64,000 nucleotides of DNA from Deltaproteobacteria bacterium (GCA_016218725.1 JACRDB010000160.1:1-64000), one strand, 5' to 3'; positions 33,213 through 44,662 are shown, counted from the stretch's first letter. The notes: a model not told the origin generated them from the sequence alone. Numbers and translations are program-made.

Positions 33213-34945
33213 GCCCCGGGGCGATCCGGGAGCATCCTTGGCATGCCGTCGCGGTTCCTGCGCAGGGTGTTGGTGGCCATGCCCTGCATCACCCCGGGGG
33301 GGCGCGCGGGCACGCCGTCCCAGAGGAAGGGCGTGACGGGCATGCCCCGCGCCATGGCCACCATGCCGCCCGGACGCGGCCGGAAGTCCCCCATCTCGGG
33401 GTTCATGAGGTCCGGCTCGAAGCGGTTCCAGGTGTTGTCCCGCGCGACGATCGCGGGGCTGCAGGTGGCCGTCTCGCCGGTCTGGAGGCAGCCCGTGGAC
33501 CCCCCGAGGAACTCCGCGGCCTCGCGCATGGGGTTGTCGTAGAAGATGTTCCCGCGGATCCGGAGGTTGGTGTCCGCCCGCGAGGGCCCCGGCACGTTGC
33601 TCATCGCCGGGGGCGTGGCCACCCCGTCCACGTTGACGGTCTGGAAGCGGGTCATCACGCCGCGCGGGTTGTAGAAGATGTTGTTGTAGATATAGACGTT
33701 GCGGCTGGGGATGTACTGCTCCTCCTCGCCGTCCACGCCCCAGCCGCCCATGCGGTTGAACTCCTGGCAGCGGTCGTGGGTGCCGTCGCAGCCGCGCCGG
33801 CCGTGGACCACCTCAAGCATCGAGGCACCGCCCTCCAGGAAGGCCCCCACGCGGTACAGGGTGTTGTGGGCGATGAGGATGTTGAACCCGCCGTTGACCC
33901 CCACGCCCGCGCCGCCGGTGTTGCGCACGATGTTGTTCACGAACTTGATGTCATACGCCTCGTAGTGGAGGTACGGCGGGTTCATGAACTCGAAGCCCGT
34001 GCCCTGCCCCGCGGTGAAGCCCCCGGAGGTGCCGCGGACGTTGCAGTCGTAGTACTCGTTGCCCTCGACCACGAAGTGCGCGCTGCCGCCCTTGAGGTAC
34101 ATGCACCAGTCGCCGGAGTCGTGGAAGCGGTTGTTCAGGAAGTGCCCGTGCTGCACGCCCACGTAGTCCAGCGGGTTGTCCCAGGCGCCCGCGATGTCTG
34201 AGTCCTCCACGTACAGGTAGGTGCACTGGTTGGCCTTGAAGGTCTCCTGCGTGCCCCCGTCGCCGTTGCGGCCCTGGAGCCTGACGCCCCGCAGGAGCCC
34301 GTGGTCCACCAGCTCGAAATGGATGCAGTCGAAGCCCCCGGCGAGGGTCACGTTGATGTTGATGAAGTACAGGTACGACACCCGCAGGCCGAAGAGCTCG
34401 ATGTTGAAGTTGGCGCGGTTCATCGGGTCCGCGGACTGGATGATGATCGGCCGCTCGCGGGCGGCGTTCATCTGGCGCCCCTCCAGCCGGATGGAGCGGC
34501 CTCCGCCCCCGTGGGTGCCGGGCAGGAGGTTGATCCTCCAGCCGTTGCGGGAGCGGTCCATGGTGCGCTCCCAGGCCCCGTTCAGGGTGGCCAGCGGGCG
34601 CATGCGGTTGGTCCCGGGGTTGGGCGTGCCGTCGTCCCCGCCGGAGGCGGCCACCCAGAGGTCCACCACGTTCACGGCGCCGATGTCGTACGGGGCCCGA
34701 GGGATCCCGGGGCCCATGTCGGGCATCTCCGGGATCGTCGGGAGCGGCACCATGGGCACGTCCGGCGGGGGCGGCGGGGGCGGGGGCAGGGGCACGTCCG
34801 GCGGCGGCGGCGGCGGCGGCACGTCCGGCGGGGGCGGCGGCTGCGTGTCGGGCATGCCCGAATCCACCATGCCGTCTTGAAAGGGCGCCGGGCACCCCGC
34901 GGTCACGGCCAGGAGAACGCCAAGGAACCTCGCTCGGGCAATCAT
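33206..34945 (-). CDS. Right-handed beta-helix lipoprotein
   Basis: A 579-residue exported protein. IARARFLGVLLAVTAGC is a lipoprotein signal with lipobox TAGC; next comes a Pro/Asp-rich linker made of repeated DVPPPPPPP-like units (about residues 30-70). The main body has repeating short strands typical of parallel beta-helix (PbH1) proteins: FNIELFGLRVSYLYFININ, YLYVEDSDIAG, HFLNNRFHDSGDWCMYLKGG, FVVEGNEYYD, IKFVNNIVRNTGGAGVGVNGG, ILIAHNTLYRV, VYIYNNIFYNPRG. Such folds bind or cleave polysaccharides; no catalytic set is assigned. Start ATG 34945 marks the signal peptide; the longer frame has none. Confidence 0.82.
   Translation of the reverse strand: MIARARFLGVLLAVTAGCPAPFQDGMVDSGMPDTQPPPPPDVPPPPPPPDVPLPPPPPPPPDVPMVPLPTIPEMPDMGPGIPRAPYDIGAVNVVDLWVAASGGDDGTPNPGTNRMRPLATLNGAWERTMDRSRNGWRINLLPGTHGGGGRSIRLEGRQMNAARERPIIIQSADPMNRANFNIELFGLRVSYLYFININVTLAGGFDCIHFELVDHGLLRGVRLQGRNGDGGTQETFKANQCTYLYVEDSDIAGAWDNPLDYVGVQHGHFLNNRFHDSGDWCMYLKGGSAHFVVEGNEYYDCNVRGTSGGFTAGQGTGFEFMNPPYLHYEAYDIKFVNNIVRNTGGAGVGVNGGFNILIAHNTLYRVGAFLEGGASMLEVVHGRRGCDGTHDRCQEFNRMGGWGVDGEEEQYIPSRNVYIYNNIFYNPRGVMTRFQTVNVDGVATPPAMSNVPGPSRADTNLRIRGNIFYDNPMREAAEFLGGSTGCLQTGETATCSPAIVARDNTWNRFEPDLMNPEMGDFRPRPGGMVAMARGMPVTPFLWDGVPARPPGVMQGMATNTLRRNRDGMPRMLPDRPGAY
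34757..34840 (-). repeat. GC-rich imperfect repeat coding for a Pro-rich linker
   Basis: The 12-mer CACGTCCGGCGG recurs at 34757, 34793 and 34817, separated by GGCGGG-type runs. It encodes the poly-proline linker of the beta-helix lipoprotein and is prone to length variation. Confidence 0.6.
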
Positions 34946-34992
34946 TGGGTCGGATGATAGCGCCGACGCCCACCGGCGCCCATGGGGGCGGG

Positions 34993-36516
34993 CTATGGGT
35001 CCTGAAGGACCACCAGGAGGTACTCCCCGGCGCGTTCGACCCCGCCCGACACGTAGGTGTCCAGCACCAGGTGCCAGGTGCCCGCGGGGACCTCTCGGGT
35101 GACCACCCGGTCGTCCCGGGCCACGCAGCCCTCGGGGCGGAGGCTCGCGTCCATCAAATGCACGTCCACGTCGGTGGTGCCACGGGTGACCACCACGGCC
35201 CGCAGGCGCGTCGGGCGGTCCACACGGAGGCGGTAGTAGTACTCCGCCCCGCCCTCGTCCGCGGCGCTCATGCACCCGGGGTAACGCCCCAGGGCCCTCA
35301 CGCCCCCGGTGGCCGTGTTGCGCAGGTCCCCGAAGGGCAAGGAGGTGATCTCGTAGGGCTCCGACGGGGTCCCGCTCCCGGAGAGCCTCGGGGCCTCCCG
35401 GTCCGGGGCTCGGCCATCCCTCAGGGCCCCAAGGACGCGCTGAAAGGCCTCCAGGGTGAAGAGATTCCGCTGGTTGTGGCCGTAGCGCAGGCCCTCCGGG
35501 GTGAACACGCACCCGCGGGCGGCGCCCCCCTGGGTGTACACGTTCAGGTGGATCCCGTCGGAGCCCAGGCCGTGGGTGGGGAGCATCCGGAGCGAGCGCT
35601 CCAGGTCCACGAAGGGCAGCCCCCGGGCCTGGGCCACCACGCGCATCACGGAGACGTAGCGAGGCACCCACAGGTCCGCCGCGGCGGAGTCGTCCCGGGG
35701 CGGGATGGACGTGAAGATCGGCACCACCCCCCGGGCCGTAAGCTGGTCGGCGATGTCCAGGAGGTTGGCCCCGTACCGCGGCAGGTCCCGGAACCCGATG
35801 TCGTTGGTGCCAAAGAGCACCGTGGCCATCCTCGGGCGGGCCGTGTCCACCTCGCGCGTCAGCGCCGAGGGCGTCCCCTGGAGCACCGCGAAGGCGCTCC
35901 ACCCGACGGTGGCCGCGAGGCTCGTGCGGGTCAGCGCGCTCGCCCCCGCCACCCTCCCCTCGCGCACGAAGTCCAGCGTGGGGCGCAGCGCGTCCCGTCC
36001 CGCCAGGTCCACGTTGGAGCCCGCGAAGCACGACAGGAAATTCGTGTTCACCGAGTTCGACGCCCCGACCCTGCTCACCACGTGGTCGTCCAGCGTGGGT
36101 CCCCGCGCCGCGATGGCCCGCAGCCCCTCGACCAGCTCCGGCGTCAACGGCGCGTGCGTCTGCGTCGCGGGATAGAGCACCGCGCCCCGCGTCGTGGTGT
36201 CCCCCGAGGGCGCGTCCAGCGCTCCGTCCCCGGCGCCGTCCGTCGCCCCGTCCAGGGTCGCGCCCCCGTCCAGGGTCGCCTCTGGCGCGGTGTCCACCGC
36301 CGCGTCCCGCGGGGCCTCGCGGTCCGGCCCGGGAGCGTCCCCCACCGGGGCGTCGGGCGGCGCTCGCTCCGCGGTCGCCCCGTCCAGCGCCACCGCGTCC
36401 GTCGCGTCCAGAGCGCCGTCCAACAGCGCCCGGGCGCCGTCCGGTCGCCGGTCGCCCCCTGCGGGGTCCTCGCCACACCCCGCCAGCGCCAGCAACAGAG
36501 CCCCGAAGCGACGCAT
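34993..36516 (-). CDS. SGNH/GDSL-type hydrolase lipoprotein
   Basis: A 507-residue exported protein. MRRFGALLLALAGC is a lipoprotein signal, followed by a 90-residue Asp/Ala-rich linker. The core has SGNH-hydrolase features: RVGASNSVNTNFLSCF (block I region), TVLFGTNDIGF (block III, GxND), IFTSIPPRD, and LGSDGIHLNVY (block V, DGIH, the Asp-His pair). The usual GDSL Ser is GASN here. A C-terminal domain of about 120 residues (YYYRLRVDRPTRLRAVVVT, TWHLVLDTYV) resembles a pre-peptidase C-terminal beta domain. Start ATG 36516 shares one base with the stop of the preceding gene (TGATG). Confidence 0.75.
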   Translation of the reverse strand: MRRFGALLLALAGCGEDPAGGDRRPDGARALLDGALDATDAVALDGATAERAPPDAPVGDAPGPDREAPRDAAVDTAPEATLDGGATLDGATDGAGDGALDAPSGDTTTRGAVLYPATQTHAPLTPELVEGLRAIAARGPTLDDHVVSRVGASNSVNTNFLSCFAGSNVDLAGRDALRPTLDFVREGRVAGASALTRTSLAATVGWSAFAVLQGTPSALTREVDTARPRMATVLFGTNDIGFRDLPRYGANLLDIADQLTARGVVPIFTSIPPRDDSAAADLWVPRYVSVMRVVAQARGLPFVDLERSLRMLPTHGLGSDGIHLNVYTQGGAARGCVFTPEGLRYGHNQRNLFTLEAFQRVLGALRDGRAPDREAPRLSGSGTPSEPYEITSLPFGDLRNTATGGVRALGRYPGCMSAADEGGAEYYYRLRVDRPTRLRAVVVTRGTTDVDVHLMDASLRPEGCVARDDRVVTREVPAGTWHLVLDTYVSGGVERAGEYLLVVLQDP

Positions 36517-36872
36517 CAGTTGGCCTGTGGGGGTGTTCTCGCGCCGAAGATCCGCGCCCAGCCGTCGCGGTACGGCTCCGAGGTCACCCTCGCCGGGCCG
36601 GGGTGCGCAGAGGTGGGAGACGTAGGCGGTGCAGGCGGGGGTGTGGGAGCCGGGAGGGAGAGCTCGGTCTTGACGTCGGCGAGCCAGGGGGTGCCCTCCC
36701 GCGGGGTGAGGCGCACGAGCTCGCCGCCGTGGAGGGCGGCGCCGTCCTTGAGGGGGCGGGCGACGCCGGCCTCGACGCGGCCTTCGCGTGCGCGCAGGAC
36801 GAGCATGCCGTCGCCCGCGGGGGCGGGGCCACACAGGAGGGCCACGTCCGTGCGGTCCTTGGGCTCGCTCAC
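36516..36872 (-). CDS. Small protein of unknown function
   Basis: A 118-residue protein, no signal peptide. Residues 1-70 look like a small beta-rich domain (VALLCGPAPAGDGMLVLRAREGRVEAGVARPL, GGELVRLTPREGTPWLADVKTEL), then a Pro/Thr-rich linker and a basic C-terminal peptide (YRDGWARIFGAR). I do not recognise it. Its TGA overlaps the ATG of the SGNH lipoprotein, so the two are co-translated. It is divergent from the DUF444 gene. Confidence 0.55.
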   Translation of the reverse strand: MSEPKDRTDVALLCGPAPAGDGMLVLRAREGRVEAGVARPLKDGAALHGGELVRLTPREGTPWLADVKTELSLPAPTPPPAPPTSPTSAHPGPARVTSEPYRDGWARIFGARTPPQAN

Positions 36873-36977
36873 CGGGAACAGTGTTCAGGAATGGGGCAGA
36901 GGGCGCAAGGGGGGTGTGGTAGGCTTCAGCAACCGTCCACGGCGGCGCTGGCGCGCTGCGCGGGAGCCAACGCACCG

Positions 36978-38081
36978 ATGGCGCTCAACATCGACCAGGA
37001 CCACGCGCGCTTCCGGGACATCGTCCGCGGGCGCATCCGGCAGAACCTCAAGCGATACATCTCCCACGGGGAGCTCATCGGCCGCCAGGGCAAGGACACG
37101 GTGAGCATCCCGGTGCCGCAGATTGACATCCCGCAGTTTCGCTTCGGGAGCAAGCAGGCCGGGGGCGTGGGCCAGGGCGAGGGCGAGCCCGGGGACCCCG
37201 TCGGCGGCGAGGAGAAGGAGGGCAGCGGCAAGGCCGGCAAGGACGCCGGCGAGCATGCCCTGGAGGTGGAGGTCACCCTGGACGAGCTGGCCACGATCCT
37301 GGGCGAGGAGCTCTCGCTCCCGCGGATCGAGCCCCGGGGGCAGACCCGCATCGTGGCGCAGAAGGACAAGTACACGGGCATCCGGCGCACCGGGCCCGAG
37401 AGCCTGAAGCACTTCCGTCGGACGTACCGCGAGGCCCTGAAGCGGCAGATCTCGTCGGGGCTCTACGACCCGGCCAACCCGGTGGTGGTCCCGGTGCGGG
37501 ACGACAAGCGCTTCCGGAGCTGGAACACGGCCCTGCAGCCCGTGGCCAACGCCGTGATCATCTACATGATGGACGTGTCGGGCTCCATGGGCGACGAGCA
37601 GAAGGAGATCGTCCGGATCGAGAGCTTCTGGCTCGATACGTGGCTGCGCTCGCAGTACAAGGGCATCGAGAGCGTGTACCTCATCCACGACGCGGTGGCC
37701 CGCGAGGTCGACCGGGACACCTTCTTCCACACCCGGGAGAGCGGCGGCACCATGATCTCCAGCGCGTACAAGCTCTGCGCGGACATCATGCAGAAGCGCT
37801 ACCCGCCCTCGGACTGGAACGTGTACCCCTTCCATTTCTCCGACGGGGACAACTGGTCCGTGGACGACACGCTCAACTGCATCAACCTCTTGAAGGACCG
37901 GGTGCTCCCCAACGCCAACATGTTCTGCTACGGCCAGGTGGAGAGCCCCTACGGCAGCGGGCAGTTCATCAAGGACGTGCGCGAGCACCTGGGCGCCGAC
38001 GAGCGGGTGATCACCTCGGACATCCGCGACAAGGACGCGATCATGGACAGCATCAAGGCCTTCCTCGGAAAGGGGCGCTGA
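36978..38081 (+). CDS. yeaH: DUF444 / YeaH family VWA protein
   Basis: A 367-residue cytoplasmic protein. The N-terminus (FRDIVRGRIRQNLKRYISHGELIG, then IPVPQIDIPQFRF) is diagnostic for DUF444; a charged low-complexity stretch (about 60-90) follows; then a von Willebrand A domain with the MIDAS motif MDVSGSMG (about 200). In enterobacteria YeaH works with the serine kinase PrkA (YeaG) and SpoVR (YcgB) in stress and nitrogen starvation. Here SpoVR follows three bases after the stop, but no PrkA gene is next to them. Start ATG 36978 is the family start. Confidence 0.93.
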   Translation: MALNIDQDHARFRDIVRGRIRQNLKRYISHGELIGRQGKDTVSIPVPQIDIPQFRFGSKQAGGVGQGEGEPGDPVGGEEKEGSGKAGKDAGEHALEVEVTLDELATILGEELSLPRIEPRGQTRIVAQKDKYTGIRRTGPESLKHFRRTYREALKRQISSGLYDPANPVVVPVRDDKRFRSWNTALQPVANAVIIYMMDVSGSMGDEQKEIVRIESFWLDTWLRSQYKGIESVYLIHDAVAREVDRDTFFHTRESGGTMISSAYKLCADIMQKRYPPSDWNVYPFHFSDGDNWSVDDTLNCINLLKDRVLPNANMFCYGQVESPYGSGQFIKDVREHLGADERVITSDIRDKDAIMDSIKAFLGKGR

Positions 38082-38083
38082 CG

Positions 38084-39645
<1,562 letters not shown>

Positions 39646-39646
<1 letters not shown>

Positions 39647-41238
39647 TGCGCCGCCCCGGGGGCGCCGGGGCCCTCGCGGGGCTCCTCGTCGCCGCGGGGC
39701 TCCTCCGGCTCGTCCACCTGGAGCGCGTCCCCAACGCCGCCCACGACGAGGGCAACTGGCTCCTGGCCGCCTGGGACCTCTACCAGGGTCGGCCCGCGGA
39801 GCTCCCGCCGGACGCCCGCTTCGTAGGGATCCTCTTCGCCCGGCTCCTCGCCTTGAGCTGGCGCCTCGGGCACCCGGGCTTCGCCTGGGCCCGCGCCGTG
39901 CCCGCCGTCGGGTCCCTCGTCGGGATCGCCCTGGCCGCGCTGGCGCTGAGGAGGCTCCACGCCCCGAGGGCCTCCTGGGTGCTCGCGGGCACCCTGGGCT
40001 TGCACCCCTGGGCGGTGCTCTGGAGCCGCAACGTGGTGAGCCCCTACGCGCTCTCGCTCGCCCTGGCCGCGCTCTCCACGCTCGCCGTGGCCCACGCCTG
40101 GGAGCGCTCGCCCCGTTGGCCTCGGGTGGCCCGCGTCCTGGCCGGGCAGCTCCTGGCCCTGGGCTTTCAGTTCTCTCCGCTGGCCGCGCTCCCCGTCGCC
40201 GGGTGCGCGCTCTACGCCGCCCGCGCCCGGCGCCTGGGGGCGTGGCTCCGCGCCCCGGGCACGGCCCTGGCCCTGGGCCTGGCGGCGCTCCAGGTCGCGC
40301 CTGTGGCGCTCTCCGCGAGCGCCGTGGCCGCCCGCGGGAGCACCCGCCCGAGCGCCCTCGCGGACCACCTCCCCGCGAGGCTCTTCAACTACGCCCGCAC
40401 GCTCCTCGGCGCCCTGGACGGCGAGGCCACGCTGCGGGACTTCACCGGCCGGGAGCTCCCTCCCGCGGGGGAGGCCCTCGCGGCGCTGGCGGTGGTCACC
40501 GCGCTCGTGGCGTCTCGCTGGAGGCCGCCGGAGCGTCACCGGGCGCTCCTTGACCTCGCCTGGTGCCAGCTCGTGACGGGGGCGCTGGGCCTCGCGGTCC
40601 TGCTCGCGCCCCTGAGGCAGTGGCACCTGCCCTCGGTGGACGCCGAGCGCTACGGCTTCGTGGTGCTGGGCCCCGCGGCGCTGGTGTTCGCCCTCGCCTC
40701 GGAGCGCGTAAACGCTGTCTGGGGCGCGCTCTGTGTGGCCCTTGCCGCGCAGGGCTCGCTCCGCGCGGCGCGCTTCTTCGCCGGGGGAGGCTCCCCCGAC
40801 CGCGGGGTGTTCACCGCCCTCGGCGGCGGAGGCTCCCGGCGCTGGAAGGTGTGCCAGGAGCACGAGGCGCTCCCGGGGCTCCTGGTCGAGGCCGCCTGGG
40901 CCGCGGCGGGGAGGCGCCCCGCGGTGCTGGTGGTGGCGGACTACGTGTTCCACCCGCTGCACTTCGCCAACCGACACCGTCACCACACGCTGGTGGACGC
41001 CTCCTGGCAGGCCATCCCGGAGGGGGGAGGGACGTACGTGTTTGTCCTGTGGTCGCCGGGGGTGTTCGCGCCGGGCTTCGCGCCGAGGGCGATGCCCGAG
41101 GCCAACGCGCGCCTGCGCCTGGAGCTGGAGCGCGGGCCCTGGCGGGATCGTCGGAGGGTGCGGGTGCTTGTGCAGCCCGACGGGTCTCCGCTGTTGGAGC
41201 TCTGGGCGGCTACTCGGTCCGGCAGTTCTGGAAGCTGA
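39646..41238 (+). CDS. GT-C (PMT/ArnT-like) membrane glycosyltransferase
   Basis: A 530-residue protein with about 10 hydrophobic segments. NAAHDEGNWLLAAW in the first extracytoplasmic loop carries the acidic pair (DE) of GT39/GT83-type enzymes that use polyprenyl-phosphate sugars; LVASRWRPPE and a large soluble C-terminal part (about 390-530) follow. Probable role is sugar transfer to a surface polymer or protein at the periplasmic face. ATG 39646 overlaps the SpoVR stop (TGATG). Its last 29 bases overlap the convergent lipoprotein gene. Confidence 0.65.
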
Positions 41239-41797
41239 ACTCGCCGAACATGGGCTCCATGGTCTGGCCCGCGGCGCCGCGGATGAAGCGCAGGCGGTAG
41301 GGCACCTCGCTGGAGCGCACGCGCTCGCAGTTGATGCGCCCGCGGAAGCTCTGGCCGGAGATGCCGTCCACGAAGATGTGGCATGCGCCCGTGGGGCCGA
41401 CGGTGCCCTGGTCCCGGCCGACCTCCCAGCCGTTGCCGCGGAGGATGGCGTAGCCGGTGTCAATTTCGCGCCCGGCGCCCGCCACGCTGCCGTTGACGGC
41501 GATGCCCTCGGAGGACAGGTCAAACGAGGTGGCCCCGCCGGAGAGCGTGCCGGCCTGGAAGAACACGTCGTAGCCGCCGCCGGTGAGGGCCGGGCGGATG
41601 GTGCAGTCCACGGCGAGGTTCGGGGCCCCCTGCTGGCCGGTGACCAGGTGGTTCTGGCCCACGCAGGCCCCGAGCATGCGGGACAGGTCCGCCTCGCAGC
41701 CGTCGGTCCAGAAGACGCGCACCGTCAAGGGCTTGGGGTCCTCCCCGCAGGAGACCGCCAGGCCCACAAGGATCGCCATCGAGCGAAGTGACTTCAT
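41210..41797 (-). CDS. Lipoprotein of unknown function
   Basis: A 195-residue exported protein. MKSLRSMAILVGLAVSC is a lipoprotein signal. The mature part is beta-rich and contains a handful of Cys residues (DGCEADL, GACVGQ, DCTIRP, ACHIFVDG, NCERV, NCRTE), likely paired in disulfides. ATG 41797 is chosen because GGAGG stands seven bases upstream. It is monocistronic, convergent with and overlapping the glycosyltransferase gene. No family recognised. Confidence 0.7.
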   Translation of the reverse strand: MKSLRSMAILVGLAVSCGEDPKPLTVRVFWTDGCEADLSRMLGACVGQNHLVTGQQGAPNLAVDCTIRPALTGGGYDVFFQAGTLSGGATSFDLSSEGIAVNGSVAGAGREIDTGYAILRGNGWEVGRDQGTVGPTGACHIFVDGISGQSFRGRINCERVRSSEVPYRLRFIRGAAGQTMEPMFGEFSFQNCRTE

Positions 41798-41833
41798 CGA
41801 ACATCCTCCAGGCAAGGAAAGGTGCCTTGTAGT

Positions 41834-43000
41834 CTAGCGTGATACCTCGAAGGCGCGAGCCAGGTCCGCCTGGAGGTCCTCCACGGCCTCCAGGCCCACG
41901 GAGGCCCGGAGGAGCCCGTCATCGATGCCCAGGAGCGCGCGGGTCTCCGGCGGGACCGAGGCGTGGGTCATCACCGCGGGCAGCTCCATCAGGCTCTCCA
42001 CCCCGCCGAGGCTCTCCGCGCAGGTGAACACCTTGAGCTCCGCCAGGAAGCGCCTGGAGCGCTCCAGCACGCTCCCCCGGGGACCCGCCCGGAGCACGAA
42101 GGAGATCATCCCCCCGCCGTGGGCCATCTGCTGTTGGCAGAGCGCATGCTGCGGGTGCGACGGGAGCCCCGGGTAGTACACCCGGGCCACGTCGGGCAGG
42201 GTCTCGAGCCACCGGGCGAGGTGAAGGGCGCTCTTTCCGTGGCGCTCCATGCGCACCGGGAGGGTCTTCAAGCCCCGCAGGACCAGGAAGCAATCAAAGG
42301 GCGAGGGCACGGCCCCCAGGGCGTTCTGGAGGAAGCGCAGGCGCTCGGCGAAGGCGTCGTCTCGGGTGACCAGGAGCCCCCCCACGACGTCCGAGTGGCC
42401 GTTCAGGTACTTGGTGGAGGAGTGCACCACGGCGTGGGCGCCGAGCTCCAGAGGGCGCTGGAGGACCGGCGTGGCGAAGGTGTTGTCCACCACGACGCGG
42501 GCCCCGGGGGCCCGGGCGGCGGTGTCCGCGCAGAGGGCCTTCAGGTCCGCGAGCTTGAGCATGGGGTTGGTGGGGGTCTCGAGCCACACCAGGGCGGTGT
42601 CCGGGCGCAGGGCCTCGCGGAGCCTGCCCAGGTCCGTCATGTCCACGTAGGAGACCCGCAGCCCCAGGGGGACCATGACCTTGTCCAGGATGCGAAAGGT
42701 CCCGCCGTAGACGTCGTCCCCGCACACGACGTGGGAGCCCGGAGGCAGCGTGTGGAGCACCACCGTGGTGGCCGCGCAGCCCGAGGCGAAGGCCAGCCCG
42801 TGGGCGCCGCCCTCCAGCGCCGCGGCGCAGGCCTCCAGGGTGTTGCGGGTGGGGTTGCCGCTGCGGGAGTACTCGTAGCCCTTGTGGTTCCCGGGGCCCT
42901 CCTGGGCAAAGGTGCTGGACAGCACGATGGGGGTCATGACGGCGCCGGAGACCGGGTCCGGGTGCTGGCCCGCGTGGATGGCCAGGGTGTCGAGCTTCAT
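41834..43000 (-). CDS. Cystathionine gamma-synthase / beta-lyase family PLP enzyme
   Basis: A 388-residue fold-type I PLP enzyme of the trans-sulfuration family. YEYSRSGNPTRNTLE, the aromatic-binding DDVYGGTFRI, ETPTNP, VVVDNTFATP, and the lysine-bearing HSSTKYLNGHSDVVGG (about residue 200) are typical, as is the C-terminal SLGGVESLMELPAVMTH. It could act as cystathionine gamma-synthase, gamma-lyase or beta-lyase; these are not separable by eye. Start ATG 43000; upstream extension is antisense to the divergent kinase gene, 66 bases away. Confidence 0.92.
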   Translation of the reverse strand: MKLDTLAIHAGQHPDPVSGAVMTPIVLSSTFAQEGPGNHKGYEYSRSGNPTRNTLEACAAALEGGAHGLAFASGCAATTVVLHTLPPGSHVVCGDDVYGGTFRILDKVMVPLGLRVSYVDMTDLGRLREALRPDTALVWLETPTNPMLKLADLKALCADTAARAPGARVVVDNTFATPVLQRPLELGAHAVVHSSTKYLNGHSDVVGGLLVTRDDAFAERLRFLQNALGAVPSPFDCFLVLRGLKTLPVRMERHGKSALHLARWLETLPDVARVYYPGLPSHPQHALCQQQMAHGGGMISFVLRAGPRGSVLERSRRFLAELKVFTCAESLGGVESLMELPAVMTHASVPPETRALLGIDDGLLRASVGLEAVEDLQADLARAFEVSR

Positions 43001-43066
43001 GGCAGCGGGGTGTATACAAGCTTTCGCCCTGAGAAGGGAACCCGGCGTACACTCCCCCCAAGGGAG

Positions 43067-44662
43067 ATGGCAGGGGTCGAGCTCACTCCGGGGACGGTCA
43101 TCGGCGGGGACTACCGCGTGCTGGGCCCGCTCGCCCAGGGGGGGATGGGCTGCGTCTACGCCGCCGAGCAGCTCTCCACGGGCCGCCGCCGGGCCGTCAA
43201 GGTCATGCACCCGGAGCTCGTGCAGGACGGCATGGCCCGGGAGCGCTTTGCCCGCGAGGCCACCCTCGGGGCCCGGATCCAGAGCGCCCATATCGTCGAG
43301 GTCTTCGGCGCCGGGGTGTGCCCGACCACGGGCCTTCCGTGGCTGGCCATGGAGCACCTGGAGGGCGAGGACCTGGGCTCCAGGGTGCGCCGCCAGGGGC
43401 CCTTGAAACACACTGAAGTACTTGAAATTATTGAACAACTCGGCGAGTGCCTAGGGGCCATCCACCGGGCGGGGGTGGTGCACCGGGACATCAAGCCCGA
43501 GAACCTCTTCCTGGCGACGGCGCGGGGCGGGGCGGGCCCCAGGCTCAAGGTGCTGGACCTTGGGATCGCGCGGCCCACGCTGGCCTTCGGGTCCGACGGA
43601 GCGCTCACCGGGGCTCTGGGGTCACCCCGGTGGATGGCGCCGGAGCAGTGCCACCGGGGCTCTCCGGGGCCTCCTGCGGACGTGTGGGCCTTTGGGATGG
43701 TGGCCTTCTACCTCTGGACGGGGACCAGTTACTGGCTCGCGGCGCAGGGCGAGGAGCGCCTCTCGGAGCTGCTTTTGGAGGTGCTCGCGGGCCCCCTGGA
43801 GCCGGCCTCCCGGCGTGCCGAGGCCCTTGGCCGCGGGGGGCGGCTGCCGCCGGGCTTCGACGGGTGGTTTGCGCGCTGTGCGGCGAGGGACCCTTCCGAG
43901 CGCTTCCCGGACGGTGCCTCCGCGCTGGAGGGCCTCCGAGCGGCAGTGCCCGCGGGGGCGGCGTCGCAGCCCGCGGCCACCACGCTGGAGCTCCTGGCGC
44001 CTCCGAGGGTACCCATGACCGCGGCGTCGGCGCCGTGGGCAGCGCCTGCGGTGTCTCGTCGGAGGGTGGCGGCGTTGGGGGCGGTGGTGGCCAGCGCGCC
44101 GTTGTTGCTTGGGGTGTTGGGGGGCGTTCTGTACTGGAACCTCGATGGCTCGCTGGCGAACGATCGCCCTCGACCGGCGAGGACGGCGCCTGCGCGGAGG
44201 TCCACGGTCGCGCCGGTGCCGCCGCGGGTCGCGCCGCTGACGCCCGTGCCCGTGCCCGTGCCCGTGCCCGCGCCGGTCCCGACCAGGGTGCTTGATCCCT
44301 TCCCGGACCACACGGAGCGCCGCTGGCAGGGCGAAGGGGTGGACGAGGGCTGGCGCTACGATTTCGTGCTCACGCTGCGCCGCGAAGGGATGACGCTGAG
44401 CGGGAGCTTCTTGTGGACGCTCCGGGTGGCGCCGGAGCGACGGATGCAGCGCCACGTCGGGGAGAGCGGGGAGGAGTACCTCCGAGGCACCTACGACCCG
44501 GAGGTCACGCGCGTCCAGGTAGTGGGCACGCGGGTGACGGCGCCGAGGATCATCGCGACGGACCGCTACCGGATGACGGTCAGCGCGGACGGGACGCTCG
44601 TGGGGCTGATCCAGACGCCGCGGAGGGACTGGCACGGGACCGTCCGCGGGCGGGCGTTGTAG
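43067..44662 (+). CDS. Transmembrane Ser/Thr protein kinase (PknB-like)
   Basis: A 531-residue kinase. The catalytic domain (about 14-285) has the Gly loop LAQGGMGCVY, Lys45 in AVKV, HRDIKPEN (Asp141), DLG in place of DFG (Asp164) and MAPEQC. A disordered linker, one transmembrane helix (VAALGAVVASAPLLLGVLGGVLYW, about 340) and a Pro/Val-rich spacer lead to an extracytoplasmic domain of about 120 residues (YDFVLTLRREGMTLSGSFLWTL ... RMTVSADGTLVGLI) with no family that I can name. It likely senses an external cue. ATG 43067 has AGGGAG immediately before it, an unusually close site. Divergent from the cystathionine enzyme. Confidence 0.88.
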   Translation: MAGVELTPGTVIGGDYRVLGPLAQGGMGCVYAAEQLSTGRRRAVKVMHPELVQDGMARERFAREATLGARIQSAHIVEVFGAGVCPTTGLPWLAMEHLEGEDLGSRVRRQGPLKHTEVLEIIEQLGECLGAIHRAGVVHRDIKPENLFLATARGGAGPRLKVLDLGIARPTLAFGSDGALTGALGSPRWMAPEQCHRGSPGPPADVWAFGMVAFYLWTGTSYWLAAQGEERLSELLLEVLAGPLEPASRRAEALGRGGRLPPGFDGWFARCAARDPSERFPDGASALEGLRAAVPAGAASQPAATTLELLAPPRVPMTAASAPWAAPAVSRRRVAALGAVVASAPLLLGVLGGVLYWNLDGSLANDRPRPARTAPARRSTVAPVPPRVAPLTPVPVPVPVPAPVPTRVLDPFPDHTERRWQGEGVDEGWRYDFVLTLRREGMTLSGSFLWTLRVAPERRMQRHVGESGEEYLRGTYDPEVTRVQVVGTRVTAPRIIATDRYRMTVSADGTLVGLIQTPRRDWHGTVRGRAL

